DNA of 38,230 bases from Saprospiraceae bacterium (GCA_020847915.1 JADLBE010000437.1:1-38230), one strand, 5' to 3'; shown: positions 7,305 through 17,145, numbered from the stretch's first letter. Made by a program: numbers and translations. The notes: generated from the letters alone by a model not told the origin.

Positions 7305-10300
7305 TTACAATCCGGATGGGTCAAACTGTCTGGCGATACCAAACCATTTCACGGTTCGTTCACCCATGCCAGGAGCATTGATGTTGATCAGATAGACACC
7401 TGACGCCACCGGAATGCCCTTGCTGTTTCTCAAGTCCCACTCCAATTCAGGCGATATCTGATTGTACGGCTGGTAGGTTTCATCGCGTTTGTACTGGCGA
7501 ATAAACTTACCGTCAAGTGAGTAAATGGTAACCGTACACTGGCCCGGCAGGTTGGTGATTTTCACCACATTGCTGAACTGTGACGTTTCGTATTGTGAAT
7601 AACCGTAGTACGGGTTCGGAACAACTTTGATCGAATCGAGCGCATTGGCAACCTCGTTGCTTGCCAACGAACGTGCACCTTTGCCATCAATACGGAACTG
7701 GTATTTCGGGTGACCCGTGTAACGCAAGGCTACATTCGGATTGTTGTTGTTATCGTCGTGCCAGGTTCCGTATGGGTTGTCTACACGCAGTTTAACGATG
7801 GTTTCTGTCGGGATAAGGCCCTCGTTCAGAGGTTTCATCTCGAATCCGGTGTTCAACTGAAGCATACCTGCCCATGCAATACGGGCCACTTGCTGTGTTT
7901 TGCGTGTAGCAGCGATCTGCGATGTGTAACCATCGGGCGTAAAACGTGCACGAATGGTTTCACAGCGGTCGTATTCTGTATTGGTCACATATACCCAGTG
8001 CTGACCGCCCATAACAAAGTCATAATATTCCGGTGCGAAATTGAAGTCGCGGACTACTTGCGAGGTCGGGTTCCAGAGCATATCACGACCGGTCCATGTT
8101 GGATCAACGTCGCTGGAGTACACCGAGTTTTCACCGAAGAAGATGTTCAGCCTGCGGCCGGTTTCTACTTCAACTGCATAACCCGGGAACCAACCCATAC
8201 CCAGAATCGGGTTGCCGCTGGCATCCACACTTCCGTCGGGATCTGGTTTTCCGTCGCCGTTGGCGTCGTACTTACCCACCGATGGGCTGTAACGAACGTC
8301 GAACATAAGGCGTTGACGGCCGGCAGGGCTTTCGGTTACCAGCGTTGGATCTTTCGGGAACTCCGAAGCCGGGCTGGTGTAATAGTACGAAGCGGTTTCA
8401 ACAACCACGCAACGGCTCCAAAGGCTGGTATCGCTGGTGAATACAATATCGACGTTCGGGATCGAGGCCAGTTTGGCGTAGCGTTCCTTGTCGGATGGTC
8501 CGACAGCCGAATTGTTGAGCTGACCCTGGTTGGCCGTACCTTTTTCCGTCCATGCCGGCGTAATCATCCTTTGGCCTTCGGGCAGTGCAGCCACGCGCCA
8601 GTTGGCAAGACCATAAGGCACGAAGAAGCCGTCACCGAGGCTGCTTAAAGCGCCGCCCGGATCAAAACGTTCATCGTCTTCCAATGCATTGGTACGTACG
8701 TAGTTGAACAAACCCTCATCTTCGTCCGGGAAGCCAAAAAGCCATGGCTGGTTGCCGTCTTCGTAATCGATTTCAGCTCCGATGGCGCCGTTGCTTGCAG
8801 TACCTTTCTGAGCCGGAGGCTGAATTTCAATGTTGGCATTGTCGCCCACATCAGCCGTTTGAGCCACCGTGATCGAGAAACCATAAGCGGCTACGATTTG
8901 TTCGTTGATTTCAGCAATGGTACGTTCGGAGAAAACGGTCTCGGTCACGTTGCCGTTGTTGTCCAGAATACGCAATTCCCAATGGGCTGTATCGTCTAGT
9001 TTGGTATCGTTCAGATTGCCATCCACCAGAGCGAGCTCAAACAAACCGTCTTTGACTTCAAAAGGATTGAAGATGGTAACGTTGATGGGTGCACGTCCGG
9101 GTTTGTAGGTCAACGTACTGTCGAAATCAGCCTGGAACATACGCACACGGGTTTCGTCGGTAATGTCAAGGAAATTTCCACCGGCACCAACACCTTCAAG
9201 GCGGGTGATCTCCGGACCGTCGCCGTAAGCCGATTGCAAAGCCTGGTCTACTACCGGACGTGGGATCACGGTAAAGATCTGGATGTTGCGACGTCCGGGC
9301 AAGTATGGTTTCTGTTGACCTGCAACAGGAACTTCCAGCGGATCAAAAGTGCCGTAGTTGTTGTAGGAATAAGCCACCACCGAGTAGTAATACTTCTTGT
9401 GGTTGATCAGTGTGCGGTTGTTGCCGCTTGCAAACTGGTCCTGCTCGATGCTGAACGTATGACGAATGCCGGCGTCGGCGCCGTCAACGGCCAATTCGGG
9501 GAAATAAATTTTATCACCCGTTGTCGGGCTGATAAGTTCGGTCCAGTTGTAAAGTTTACCGACTCCGTTTTTGCTGTCTACCTGGTACACGATGCGTGCT
9601 TTTTCGGGATCACCATAATCGGCAGCCGACACGTTCGGGTTGATCAGTTGGTAAATCAGGTAACCTTCAAAACGGTATTTAACCGATTCCCTGACGCTTG
9701 GATCCGGGCTGTTTTTCAGCGAGTCGGGTGCAAGGAAGTCGATTTGATTGTATGCTTCGTTGAAATTGTTCGACAGCGAGTCGTTGCTGAGAACAGCCAC
9801 GAGCTGACGGTTGAGTTCAACCCAGTCTACCGTAGGAGCATCCGGACCGTCGAGCAGTTCGAAGCAGTTGTCGAACAGGCCCTGGGCCAGTTTGTCGGCA
9901 CGGAGCAGTTGCTCGATGTCGGGGCATGGGTAGTCGATGTCAGCAACCCAGGGCACACCGATGATAAGCTCGTTTACTGCACCTGGCTGGAGCGTGAACG
10001 GACCGGAAGCCTGCAGGGTACGACGGTCGCCGAAAGGCAGGTTGGCCGTACACATCGACCAGCCGGCTTCAGCGTTCGGAGGATCGGGGAAGGCGTATTT
10101 GATCGGAACCGTTCCGCCTTTACCGTTACCGCCGGCGGTGAAGGGCGAACCGTCGCGCCATGAACCGGTGATGTAGTTGAAGTATTCGTTCGGAAGCGAA
10201 GGGTCATCCGTGCCCGGAGGTGGGGGACCTACGCCGCCGTTGTTGTAATAAGTAAACGACGACATACCGATTTCAACGAGTGTATCGTGGGGTACACCCT

Positions 10301-11411
10301 GCCAGTCGGGAATGAAGGCCGGTTTGAGCGGACCACGGAAGTAGTCGACACCAAGAATGGGTACGCGGTCGCAATAGGTAGCGACACCCTGGTCGCAGTT
10401 ACAACCTGGCTGACCGTCGGTAGCATCCTGGTTGTACACATACATGAGGCTGTTGGCCGTATCGCAACCAATGTAGTCATCCACATAACAACCAAGGTCC
10501 GGGTCGATCCACATGGCAAAAAACGTGGAGTCGATACGTTCGGTGGCGCGGTTGATGAGTTTGTAGCGCTGGAAAGTCATGTCATTCAACTCATCGCTGG
10601 TAACATAACCAAAAGCCTGTACCTGTACTTCCATTTGAATGGCGTTACCGTTGGTACGGGCGTGCGGGGCGCCACCTCCCTGGTCGTTGTACGTCCAGTA
10701 AATCATTTCATCGGGGTAGCGGTCTGGAAGACAGCCACGAATTTCGATGGAAGGATAATCGCCCTTAAGCGGGTCATAATCGCCGTCAAAGTCGGCATCA
10801 TAAAAGCCGGCAAGTCCCTGAGGCGTATAGGGCAGGTCGAAGCCCCAAACGTCAACGAAGAAAGGGTTGCCACGTGCTGGCCAACCTTTAACACCGCGGG
10901 GAATATCCGCATCGCTGAGGTTGCCCTCCTGAAGGTTGCGGAGGTGTTCGCGGATTTCTTCGCCGGTAACCCGGAAGTGGCGGTCCCAGTTGGAACAAAT
11001 GGCCCTTTCGGTGATGCCTTGTTCGTTGAGCGGGCCAGGCCAGAAGTCGTTACGACCGTCGTTGCGGTAGTCCTGACATGCCAGTTTAAGGTTACCCGCG
11101 GGGTCAACACCACCGAGCCATACCGAAGCGGCAAAGATGGATGATACTTCGCGTTGTCCGGTGGAAGGGTCCACTTTTGGCACAATGTAACGTCCGTCGT
11201 TGAAGTCCCACCAACAGTCGCCGCCACCCAGCAAACGGGCACGTACGTTGTTGATCTCCTGATCGATTTGCGATTCGGAGTTGGCGCATACATCGCGGTA
11301 CGTCACCGGCTTGGGTGCGTTGCCTGACCTCAGGTGTGTTGGTTCGTGTGCAATTGCACCCCAAGACACCATGGCCAAAGCGACTGCTATCCAAAGTCTT
11401 TTAGTACGCAT
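7305..11411 (-). CDS. Large secreted protein with type A T9SS sorting domain
   Basis: 1368 residues. Signal peptide 1-21 (MRTKRLWIAVALAMVSWGAIA). The body is a long extracellular protein of unknown fold with possible calcium-binding Asp-rich stretches such as DADFDGDYDP (205-214) and YDANGDGKPDPDG, and a Cys-rich patch near 308-350. Residues from about 1262 form a type A sorting domain: VVPNPYYGY, then VTIYSLDGKFIRQ, then LEWDLRNSKGIPVASGVYLI. T9SS uses this domain for export across the outer membrane, and it is normally cleaved. No catalytic motif is recognised. It starts 22 bases after the TonB receptor and is followed by a PorV-like protein, so it is probably the cargo of a dedicated set. 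Long frames on the opposite strand are shadows of its codon bias. Confidence 0.9.
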   Translation of the reverse strand: MRTKRLWIAVALAMVSWGAIAHEPTHLRSGNAPKPVTYRDVCANSESQIDQEINNVRARLLGGGDCWWDFNDGRYIVPKVDPSTGQREVSSIFAASVWLGGVDPAGNLKLACQDYRNDGRNDFWPGPLNEQGITERAICSNWDRHFRVTGEEIREHLRNLQEGNLSDADIPRGVKGWPARGNPFFVDVWGFDLPYTPQGLAGFYDADFDGDYDPLKGDYPSIEIRGCLPDRYPDEMIYWTYNDQGGGAPHARTNGNAIQMEVQVQAFGYVTSDELNDMTFQRYKLINRATERIDSTFFAMWIDPDLGCYVDDYIGCDTANSLMYVYNQDATDGQPGCNCDQGVATYCDRVPILGVDYFRGPLKPAFIPDWQGVPHDTLVEIGMSSFTYYNNGGVGPPPPGTDDPSLPNEYFNYITGSWRDGSPFTAGGNGKGGTVPIKYAFPDPPNAEAGWSMCTANLPFGDRRTLQASGPFTLQPGAVNELIIGVPWVADIDYPCPDIEQLLRADKLAQGLFDNCFELLDGPDAPTVDWVELNRQLVAVLSNDSLSNNFNEAYNQIDFLAPDSLKNSPDPSVRESVKYRFEGYLIYQLINPNVSAADYGDPEKARIVYQVDSKNGVGKLYNWTELISPTTGDKIYFPELAVDGADAGIRHTFSIEQDQFASGNNRTLINHKKYYYSVVAYSYNNYGTFDPLEVPVAGQQKPYLPGRRNIQIFTVIPRPVVDQALQSAYGDGPEITRLEGVGAGGNFLDITDETRVRMFQADFDSTLTYKPGRAPINVTIFNPFEVKDGLFELALVDGNLNDTKLDDTAHWELRILDNNGNVTETVFSERTIAEINEQIVAAYGFSITVAQTADVGDNANIEIQPPAQKGTASNGAIGAEIDYEDGNQPWLFGFPDEDEGLFNYVRTNALEDDERFDPGGALSSLGDGFFVPYGLANWRVAALPEGQRMITPAWTEKGTANQGQLNNSAVGPSDKERYAKLASIPNVDIVFTSDTSLWSRCVVVETASYYYTSPASEFPKDPTLVTESPAGRQRLMFDVRYSPSVGKYDANGDGKPDPDGSVDASGNPILGMGWFPGYAVEVETGRRLNIFFGENSVYSSDVDPTWTGRDMLWNPTSQVVRDFNFAPEYYDFVMGGQHWVYVTNTEYDRCETIRARFTPDGYTSQIAATRKTQQVARIAWAGMLQLNTGFEMKPLNEGLIPTETIVKLRVDNPYGTWHDDNNNNPNVALRYTGHPKYQFRIDGKGARSLASNEVANALDSIKVVPNPYYGYSQYETSQFSNVVKITNLPGQCTVTIYSLDGKFIRQYKRDETYQPYNQISPELEWDLRNSKGIPVASGVYLININAPGMGERTVKWFGIARQFDPSGL

Positions 11412-11433
11412 GATTTGAGTTTTTTATTTTTTT

Positions 11434-14400
11434 TTAGAATTCAAGCATAGCACCGATGTACATGCGGCGCGGGAGCGTGTAGTTGTTCGGGTTCAGCAGT
11501 ATCCAGGAGTAGGAAGCCAGGTAAGCTTCTTCGCTGCGTCCCTGAGCGCTGACACCACTGAGTACCGATTGACCTTCTGCCGTGGCGAGGTAACCGTCGT
11601 CGGTCGGTGAACCTGTAGCAGTGTACACGCCTGTAACGTTGCGGCGATCGAGCAGGTTAGAAACACGGAAATAGACGTTCATGTTGAGCGGGCGTTTGTT
11701 GGCCGGAGCAAGATTGAACGATTTGTCCACACGAAGGTCGAGGTTGAAACGCCATGGAAGACGGCTGCCGTTGATGGCGCTGGTTCTGCCCTCACCGCCA
11801 AAACGCTGCGGACGGATGGTCGAAGTGTACGGACGACCCGAGATGGCCAGAGCCTGGATGTTTACACCAAAGTTCGACAGGAAGTCGACACCGTTGATGC
11901 GTGGACCGTTGTACTGTTTGCCACTGGCAAAACGGTAATCCAGGATTGCATTCAGGTTGTGGCGCTCGTCGAAATTGAGCGGGTACAGCGTACGGATGTT
12001 ACCGCGTGTGGTCAGACCACGTTGCGATTGGGCATCCGAACCGGTGCCTTCAGCGAACTGAAGGGTGTAAGCAAGGCGCAGTTCCGTATTTTTGATACGA
12101 CGCAGGTCGTACTGAACCGTGAAACCTTTAACCGTACCGAAGTCGATGTTGCCATACGTGTCGTAGCGGCCAATGGTTGGAACATAAAGGATCGTGCGTT
12201 GCTGGATCATATCGCGCATTTCGCGGTAGTAAGCCGAAAACTTAAGCGCCGAGTTTTGGTTCAGACGCTGCTGGAAACCTACTTCGTAGTCAACCACACG
12301 TTCCGGACGCAGGTTGGCATTGTTTTCGGTTGTGCGGCCTGGAACGTAGAAATACAGGTAGTTGAGCGGCGTTACCTCCCAGTTGCTGGGCGGGCGCTGC
12401 ACAAGGATGTCGTAGTGGGCAAAGAAGTTGGCGTTTTCGTTGATTGGGAACGAGAAAGCCATACGGGGCAGCCAGTTAACCTGCGGCGTGTAGTCTTCGA
12501 AAGAAAGATCCGGGTTGAAGCGGGGATCGAAGATGTCGTCGCCGGAAACAGTGTCACGGATAAGTGGGGATACCACACCACCGCCAAAGATCACGTTGCC
12601 ATCGTTGGCCTGGGTGCCGTCGGCGAAATACCAGGTATTGTTGGCATCGCGGAATGCTTTGGGGCTCAGGTCCTGCTCGCTGTTGACGTAAACTTTGAAG
12701 TCATCTCCAACGTTGCCGGGGCGCTGACCTGCACCTGGAACGGTTTCGAAATATTCTTTGGCTTCCATTACTTCGTACAACGAGAACTGATCTTTCATCA
12801 CACGGGTATTGAGGTCGAAACGTTCGACGCGCAAACCAAGGCTGAAAATCATCTTATTGAACGTAAACCTGTCTTTCAGGTATGCTGCCTGGTATACCGG
12901 ACGCAGTGGAGCAACCGGGAAATTACGCACGCCATCGGCGTCAACACTGGTAAAGAAGTCGTTGAACGTAACGCCTTCATCCAGTTTGTTGCCCAGGTGG
13001 TCGTAGCCGTAATAGTTTACAAGCTGCTGGTCGGCAAGTTCACGTGGCGAAAACATGCCAAGATTCAGTTGATCAGGGGAAAGGCTGTTTACATTGACGT
13101 ATTCGTCGAGGCCCAAACCAAGTTCCTGACGGATCGACTTGTAAAATTTGTTGTCGCCTTGTTCGGTAATGGCGTTGGCGTATTGATCGATGGAGTCGCC
13201 AAGGAAAGGAACAAAAATCTGACCAATCACCTTGGTGGTATCCAGACCATTGAAGTGGCTGTTTGCCTGCAGTGTGGCCAGGTTCCAGAGGGCATTGGGT
13301 GATACTACCCAGAAACGTTGTGTACGTTGCTCATTGAGCAAACCAAACTGGATGTTGTGCGTACCCGACCGGCCGAGCTTGAGGTCGAAACCCGCCGAAG
13401 CCATGATCGTCATTACATCGGACTCCGATTTGTCGATACGGTTGTACGATTGGCCAACGTTGGAATACATACCCGACCAAACGTCGTCGTATGCACCTGA
13501 AAAACGGCCGTTCTGGTTCAGGTAGGAGCTGTATACTTCCGGATTGGCGAAAGCATTGTAGTTAACCAGGGTTTGGTTGGGTACAACCACCTGGCCATTC
13601 GCGCCTACATAACCTGCCTGGAAACCGGTGAAGGCTTCCTGGTTGTCGATGTGCACAATGGTGTTGGGATCGCTTGGCGATACGCCAATGATCGGAGTGT
13701 AGTCGAAGTCGAAACGGCCGATGTAGCCGTAGTCGAACATGCGATCGCCATGACGTTTGTCGTTGCGTTCGCTGTTGGCGCGTTCGAAACCAAACTGCAG
13801 CTGGTAGCTGGCATTGCTGATCGATACCTTGTTTGACGATTCCTGCTGACCGTCGGTGTTGCCCAGGCGGTGGCGGAAACGTGCAAGTGTACGCCAGCGG
13901 GTATCATACACCGTTGGGTTGTAAGGCGAGTTCAGGATAGACCAGGTCAGGTCGTTCTGAGTGGGCGTAATTTGATTTTGAACGTCTTTGTACGTACCCG
14001 TTACACTGAAGTCGATGTTTTCGGCAAGACGGAAATCCAGCTTACCGGTAAGGTCGATGTCCTGACGGGATTCGTTCGGACGGTAATCGAGCACATCAAC
14101 ACTATCGTTGGTGAGCTGTTCGGCTGTGTTAACGATGTTGCCATTCAAACGTGTAAGCGGATTGGCTTCAAGGTTTTGCAATACCGATGCTTTCGGACGG
14201 TAAATGGGAAGTGCCGGCGGGTCGTCATCTTTCTGGCCGAGGTATTGACCCGAAAGGCGGAAACCAATCAACGTTGTGGAAGAGCCATTTTCACCTTTGC
14301 GCTTTAAGAGCGGTCCGCTGAGGTTGGCATTGGCCAGCAACCATCCGTAAGGATCGAGACCGTAGGAGTTTTCAACCTCCACAGCACCGTGGTATTCGCT

Positions 14401-15066
14401 GGCCGGGCCTTTGGTGATCAGCGAGATAACACCGCCCGTTACGTCGCCGTATTCAGCGCCGAGACCACCGGTAATTACCTGGAGCTGTTCGATGTCCTGA
14501 ACAGGAGGTACCTGGTTGCCGTAAACACGGATACCATCGATGTAATAGTTGGTACCATTGGCTCGTGAACCTTTGATGTTCACGTCGCCTCCGTCAACCG
14601 AAGTGACGCCGGCGGTGGTGGCTACAATGGCATTGACGCTACGCGTTGGCAGGTTGCGAATCTGCTCGGAGGTAAGTGTTTGACCACCCTGCGTTTTGTC
14701 CTGCTCGATGAGCGGGACTTTGTACTGGGTGATGACAACCTCCGTAAGGATCGCTCCTTCCACCAGGATAACATCAAGGAAGTTGAGCTGGTTGGTGAGT
14801 ACCCGAACACCGTCCGTGCGCGAAGGTTGGAAACCGGTGTAGGACACTTCCACACTGTACGTGCCTGGGTCGACGTTAACCCGGAAGTTGCCCTCGTAGT
14901 CGGTAATCGTACCACGAGCAAGTTCGGTACCCTTCAGCACTTTAACGGTTGCTCCGATCAGCTCTTCGCCTTTATCGTCAACGACCTTTCCCTGCAGAAC
15001 AGTTTGGGCCATAACGACTCCGGCACTAAGGAGCATCGCTAAGGTTAATAGTAGAGAACGTACCAT
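11434..15066 (-). CDS. TonB-dependent outer-membrane receptor with carboxypeptidase-regulatory-like domain
   Basis: 1210 residues. Signal peptide 1-20 (MVRSLLLTLAMLLSAGVVMA). Residues 22-105 are the carboxypeptidase-regulatory-like beta-sandwich (LQGKVVDDKGEELIGATVKV, YEGNFRVNVDPGTYSVEVSYTGF). Residues about 110-220 are the plug, with LTSEQIRNLPTRSVNAIV, IKGSRANGTNYYIDGIRV and GLGAEYGDVTGGVISLITKG. The rest is the 22-strand barrel, ending in MLEF with terminal Phe. This architecture resembles SusC or Oar-like receptors, but no SusD follows; the next gene is a T9SS cargo instead. It heads the receptor/cargo/PorV transcript, with an operator-like repeat upstream. The ligand is unknown. Confidence 0.95.
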   Translation of the reverse strand: MVRSLLLTLAMLLSAGVVMAQTVLQGKVVDDKGEELIGATVKVLKGTELARGTITDYEGNFRVNVDPGTYSVEVSYTGFQPSRTDGVRVLTNQLNFLDVILVEGAILTEVVITQYKVPLIEQDKTQGGQTLTSEQIRNLPTRSVNAIVATTAGVTSVDGGDVNIKGSRANGTNYYIDGIRVYGNQVPPVQDIEQLQVITGGLGAEYGDVTGGVISLITKGPASEYHGAVEVENSYGLDPYGWLLANANLSGPLLKRKGENGSSTTLIGFRLSGQYLGQKDDDPPALPIYRPKASVLQNLEANPLTRLNGNIVNTAEQLTNDSVDVLDYRPNESRQDIDLTGKLDFRLAENIDFSVTGTYKDVQNQITPTQNDLTWSILNSPYNPTVYDTRWRTLARFRHRLGNTDGQQESSNKVSISNASYQLQFGFERANSERNDKRHGDRMFDYGYIGRFDFDYTPIIGVSPSDPNTIVHIDNQEAFTGFQAGYVGANGQVVVPNQTLVNYNAFANPEVYSSYLNQNGRFSGAYDDVWSGMYSNVGQSYNRIDKSESDVMTIMASAGFDLKLGRSGTHNIQFGLLNEQRTQRFWVVSPNALWNLATLQANSHFNGLDTTKVIGQIFVPFLGDSIDQYANAITEQGDNKFYKSIRQELGLGLDEYVNVNSLSPDQLNLGMFSPRELADQQLVNYYGYDHLGNKLDEGVTFNDFFTSVDADGVRNFPVAPLRPVYQAAYLKDRFTFNKMIFSLGLRVERFDLNTRVMKDQFSLYEVMEAKEYFETVPGAGQRPGNVGDDFKVYVNSEQDLSPKAFRDANNTWYFADGTQANDGNVIFGGGVVSPLIRDTVSGDDIFDPRFNPDLSFEDYTPQVNWLPRMAFSFPINENANFFAHYDILVQRPPSNWEVTPLNYLYFYVPGRTTENNANLRPERVVDYEVGFQQRLNQNSALKFSAYYREMRDMIQQRTILYVPTIGRYDTYGNIDFGTVKGFTVQYDLRRIKNTELRLAYTLQFAEGTGSDAQSQRGLTTRGNIRTLYPLNFDERHNLNAILDYRFASGKQYNGPRINGVDFLSNFGVNIQALAISGRPYTSTIRPQRFGGEGRTSAINGSRLPWRFNLDLRVDKSFNLAPANKRPLNMNVYFRVSNLLDRRNVTGVYTATGSPTDDGYLATAEGQSVLSGVSAQGRSEEAYLASYSWILLNPNNYTLPRRMYIGAMLEF

Positions 15067-15183
15067 AGAATAAGGTGATTTTCGATGAAAAACAAAAACA
15101 AGATTGCGATTAGGCTACAGTGGGTTTGGTTTGATGCGGGTTTCAAAAGATTAAAAAGGACGCAATGGTACTAAAAGAGGCGG

Positions 15184-15230
15184 CAAAGGTGTTAGTCTTG
15201 CCGAAAATTTGTCGAAAATTTGACAAATTT
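15184..15230 (-). promoter_or_regulatory. Operator-like inverted repeat and -7-like box before the TonB receptor
   Basis: Read on the minus strand, aaatttgtc and gacaaattt are perfect 9-bp inverted copies around an 8-base spacer (15205-15230). About 13 bases further downstream is CACCTTTG (15184-15191), which resembles TAnnTTTG. The repeat overlaps where the -33 region would sit, so a repressor bound there could block initiation. Confidence 0.4.
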
Positions 15231-15250
15231 CGTCGATCCACCATTGATTT

Positions 15251-16204
15251 TTATCCATTCCCTTTTTCGAGTACCGCTTCGATTTTGTCGAGCAGGATAC
15301 TTCCCAGGAGGTATTTCGATTCGTGTGTCCACCCGGCGATGTGTGGCGTTAGCACCACATTGTCGAGTTGGTAAAGCCGGTTAAAAACTGCTTGTTCTGC
15401 ATCGGTATATGTTTGAGGTTTTTCATTTTCAAACACATCCAGACAAGCGCCTCCAACCCGACCACTTTCAAGGGCTTCCACAAGGTCGGTGGTGTTAACA
15501 CAGCTCCCCCGTGAAGTATTGATCAGTATCATGCCGTCTTTGCAATTTTTAAAAAAACTGCTGCCGGCAATTTGTTTGGTTTCATTGGTAAGGGGCAGGT
15601 GCAAACTGATGATATCGCTTTGGGCCTGCAATTTTTCCAAAGTACATTCCTGTACCCAGGGCATGGCCTCGGCGTATCCGGTTTTCAGGTATTTATCGTA
15701 CGCCAAAACAGTCATCTCCATTCCGGACAGTTTGCGGGCGAACTGGCTTCCGGTATGCCCGAAACCAATCAACCCTATGGTTTTGCCACGCAGTTCAAAT
15801 CCGCGGTTGGCTTCACGGTACCACTCGTTGCGGCGCACCTGGCGGTCGGCCCGGAGAATGTTGTTGGCCAATACCAGCAGCATGCCCAGGGCTTGCTCGG
15901 CTACAGCGTTCCGGTTGCCTTCCGGACTGCTCAGCACAGCAACACCTTTTTCGGCGGCATAGGCCCGGTCAACGATTTCCATGCCCGAGCCCAGGCGTGC
16001 AACAAAACGAAGTTTCAGAGCGGCATCCAGGAGTGTGCGGTTAACCAGAATTTTACTGTTGATGATCAATCCTTCGTAAACCGCAATACGTTCCAATGTT
16101 TCCCCAGGCGAAATATCCGGTTCAAAATCGATCACGTACCCCAACTTCATTAAACCTTCGGTCAAAACCGGATGACAATCATCCGTGATTAGCACTCTTT
16201 TCAT
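15251..16204 (-). CDS. D-isomer 2-hydroxyacid dehydrogenase, NAD-binding
   Basis: 317 residues, the usual length of the D-2-hydroxyacid dehydrogenase family, which interconverts 2-oxoacids and D-2-hydroxyacids with NAD(H) in the cytoplasm. Visible features are the Rossmann loop in GLIGFGHTGSQFA, the catalytic Arg in LINTSRGSCVNTTDL, the Glu in LDVFENEKP and the catalytic His in TPHIAGWT. It resembles the catalytic part of 3-phosphoglycerate dehydrogenase (SerA) without the ACT domain, but no serC or serB neighbour supports that role. It is divergent from the 222-aa gene. The ATG at 16204 is the only reasonable start. Confidence 0.9.
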   Translation of the reverse strand: MKRVLITDDCHPVLTEGLMKLGYVIDFEPDISPGETLERIAVYEGLIINSKILVNRTLLDAALKLRFVARLGSGMEIVDRAYAAEKGVAVLSSPEGNRNAVAEQALGMLLVLANNILRADRQVRRNEWYREANRGFELRGKTIGLIGFGHTGSQFARKLSGMEMTVLAYDKYLKTGYAEAMPWVQECTLEKLQAQSDIISLHLPLTNETKQIAGSSFFKNCKDGMILINTSRGSCVNTTDLVEALESGRVGGACLDVFENEKPQTYTDAEQAVFNRLYQLDNVVLTPHIAGWTHESKYLLGSILLDKIEAVLEKGNG

Positions 16205-16321
16205 GCTAACAATACATCGAAATTAGACCCTTTTTTCAAAATGAATTCGGGCCAGTGTGTGAATACATTACCGTGGCATGTGAACACAGCTCCTGAATTC
16301 GTGAAAGAAAGTGCCATGTTG

Positions 16322-16352
16322 TTGGTGGTTCATGCAACAAGGCTGAACTTTG
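16322..16352 (+). promoter_or_regulatory. Possible promoter for the 222-aa gene
   Basis: TTG at 16322-16324, then 20 bases, then GAACTTTG at 16345-16352, an imperfect match to TAnnTTTG. It lies about 75 bases before the ATG at 16427. Confidence 0.35.
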
Positions 16353-16405
16353 CCCTTGCAAAACCATTCACTGCACCCCTCTCCCGATTCATCCAACTGT
16401 AGAGG

Positions 16406-16413
16406 CAAAGATA
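16406..16413 (-). promoter_or_regulatory. Possible -7 box for the 2-hydroxyacid dehydrogenase
   Basis: On the minus strand TATCTTTG fully matches TAnnTTTG, but there is no clear -33, and the leader to 16204 would be about 195 bases. The box lies just ahead of the start of the divergent 222-aa gene. Confidence 0.35.
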
Positions 16414-16426
16414 TCCATAGCTCGAT

Positions 16427-17095
16427 ATGAAACACATCTTTTTTTCAATTCTGACGACTTTGGCGTTTTCTTTTTGTTCACCAGAAACGCCAGTCAACAA
16501 ACAATCTTTGGAAACCTACGTCCGGTACCTCGAACAAGAAGGGCAAATCCACACCGAAGCCACCATGCGCATTGCCGAACCCGGCAAGGATGCCCTGCCC
16601 GTTGAAGTTGCCGGAGGCGTCCGCTACCAGGCTATGGACATGAACATCCAACCCATGCGCAGCATAACCTACCGTTTTGATAAAAACGGTGGTTTTGAAA
16701 CCAAACACACGTTCAGCTGGAAAGACGACCAAGGGCGTGAACAGTTTTTCAATTCCCAGCTCGATCCCATCAGCAGCTTTACCTTCGGCAACAAAGTGAT
16801 TGACCGATCCAAAGCCGCAACTTTCTCCTGGGAAGGACAACCGCTCGGCAAAGGTGAAGTGCTGGTTTTTATGTGGGAAAATGCCAAACTGCGCCAAACC
16901 AAACCGCTTGAAGTGATCAATCCAGGTCCTGAATCCCGCCTAAGCTACCCCGCAGCCAAACTCAGCGAACTCGAACCAGGCCAGTGGACACTTTACCTCG
17001 TGCGCAAAAAACTGATCAAATCCAACGTCAACGGAGTCGATTGCACGGGCATCATCGAGTACTATACCACGACCGACACCCTCGAAATACGGTAA
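16427..17095 (+). CDS. Hypothetical protein, possible lipoprotein, 222 aa
   Basis: I do not recognise this family. Residues 1-16 are a short hydrophobic signal (MKHIFFSILTTLAFSF) followed by Cys17, so lipid attachment is possible although Phe at -1 is atypical; the glycosidase at 3812-4846 has the same Phe-Cys arrangement. The mature part is beta-rich, with ITYRFDKNGGFETKHTFSW, FTFGNKVIDRSKAATFSW and GQWTLYLVRKKLI. No catalytic motif is visible. It precedes the TlpA-like gene on the same strand by 84 bases, but that gene appears to have its own promoter. A periplasmic or envelope role is inferred only from the signal. Confidence 0.8.
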   Translation: MKHIFFSILTTLAFSFCSPETPVNKQSLETYVRYLEQEGQIHTEATMRIAEPGKDALPVEVAGGVRYQAMDMNIQPMRSITYRFDKNGGFETKHTFSWKDDQGREQFFNSQLDPISSFTFGNKVIDRSKAATFSWEGQPLGKGEVLVFMWENAKLRQTKPLEVINPGPESRLSYPAAKLSELEPGQWTLYLVRKKLIKSNVNGVDCTGIIEYYTTTDTLEIR

Positions 17096-17145
17096 ATTTG
17101 AGGGTTGTTAACTTTTATGCCCAAACGTGGTGTTGCTAAACACCT

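Noticed and set aside
11959..13302. 447-aa open frame opposite the TonB receptor, and its mirror at 24929-26272
   Set aside because: It lies wholly antisense to a strongly supported receptor gene, has no recognisable domain, and arises from codon bias on the other strand. The 309-, 312- and 285-aa frames opposite the cargo gene are rejected for the same reason.
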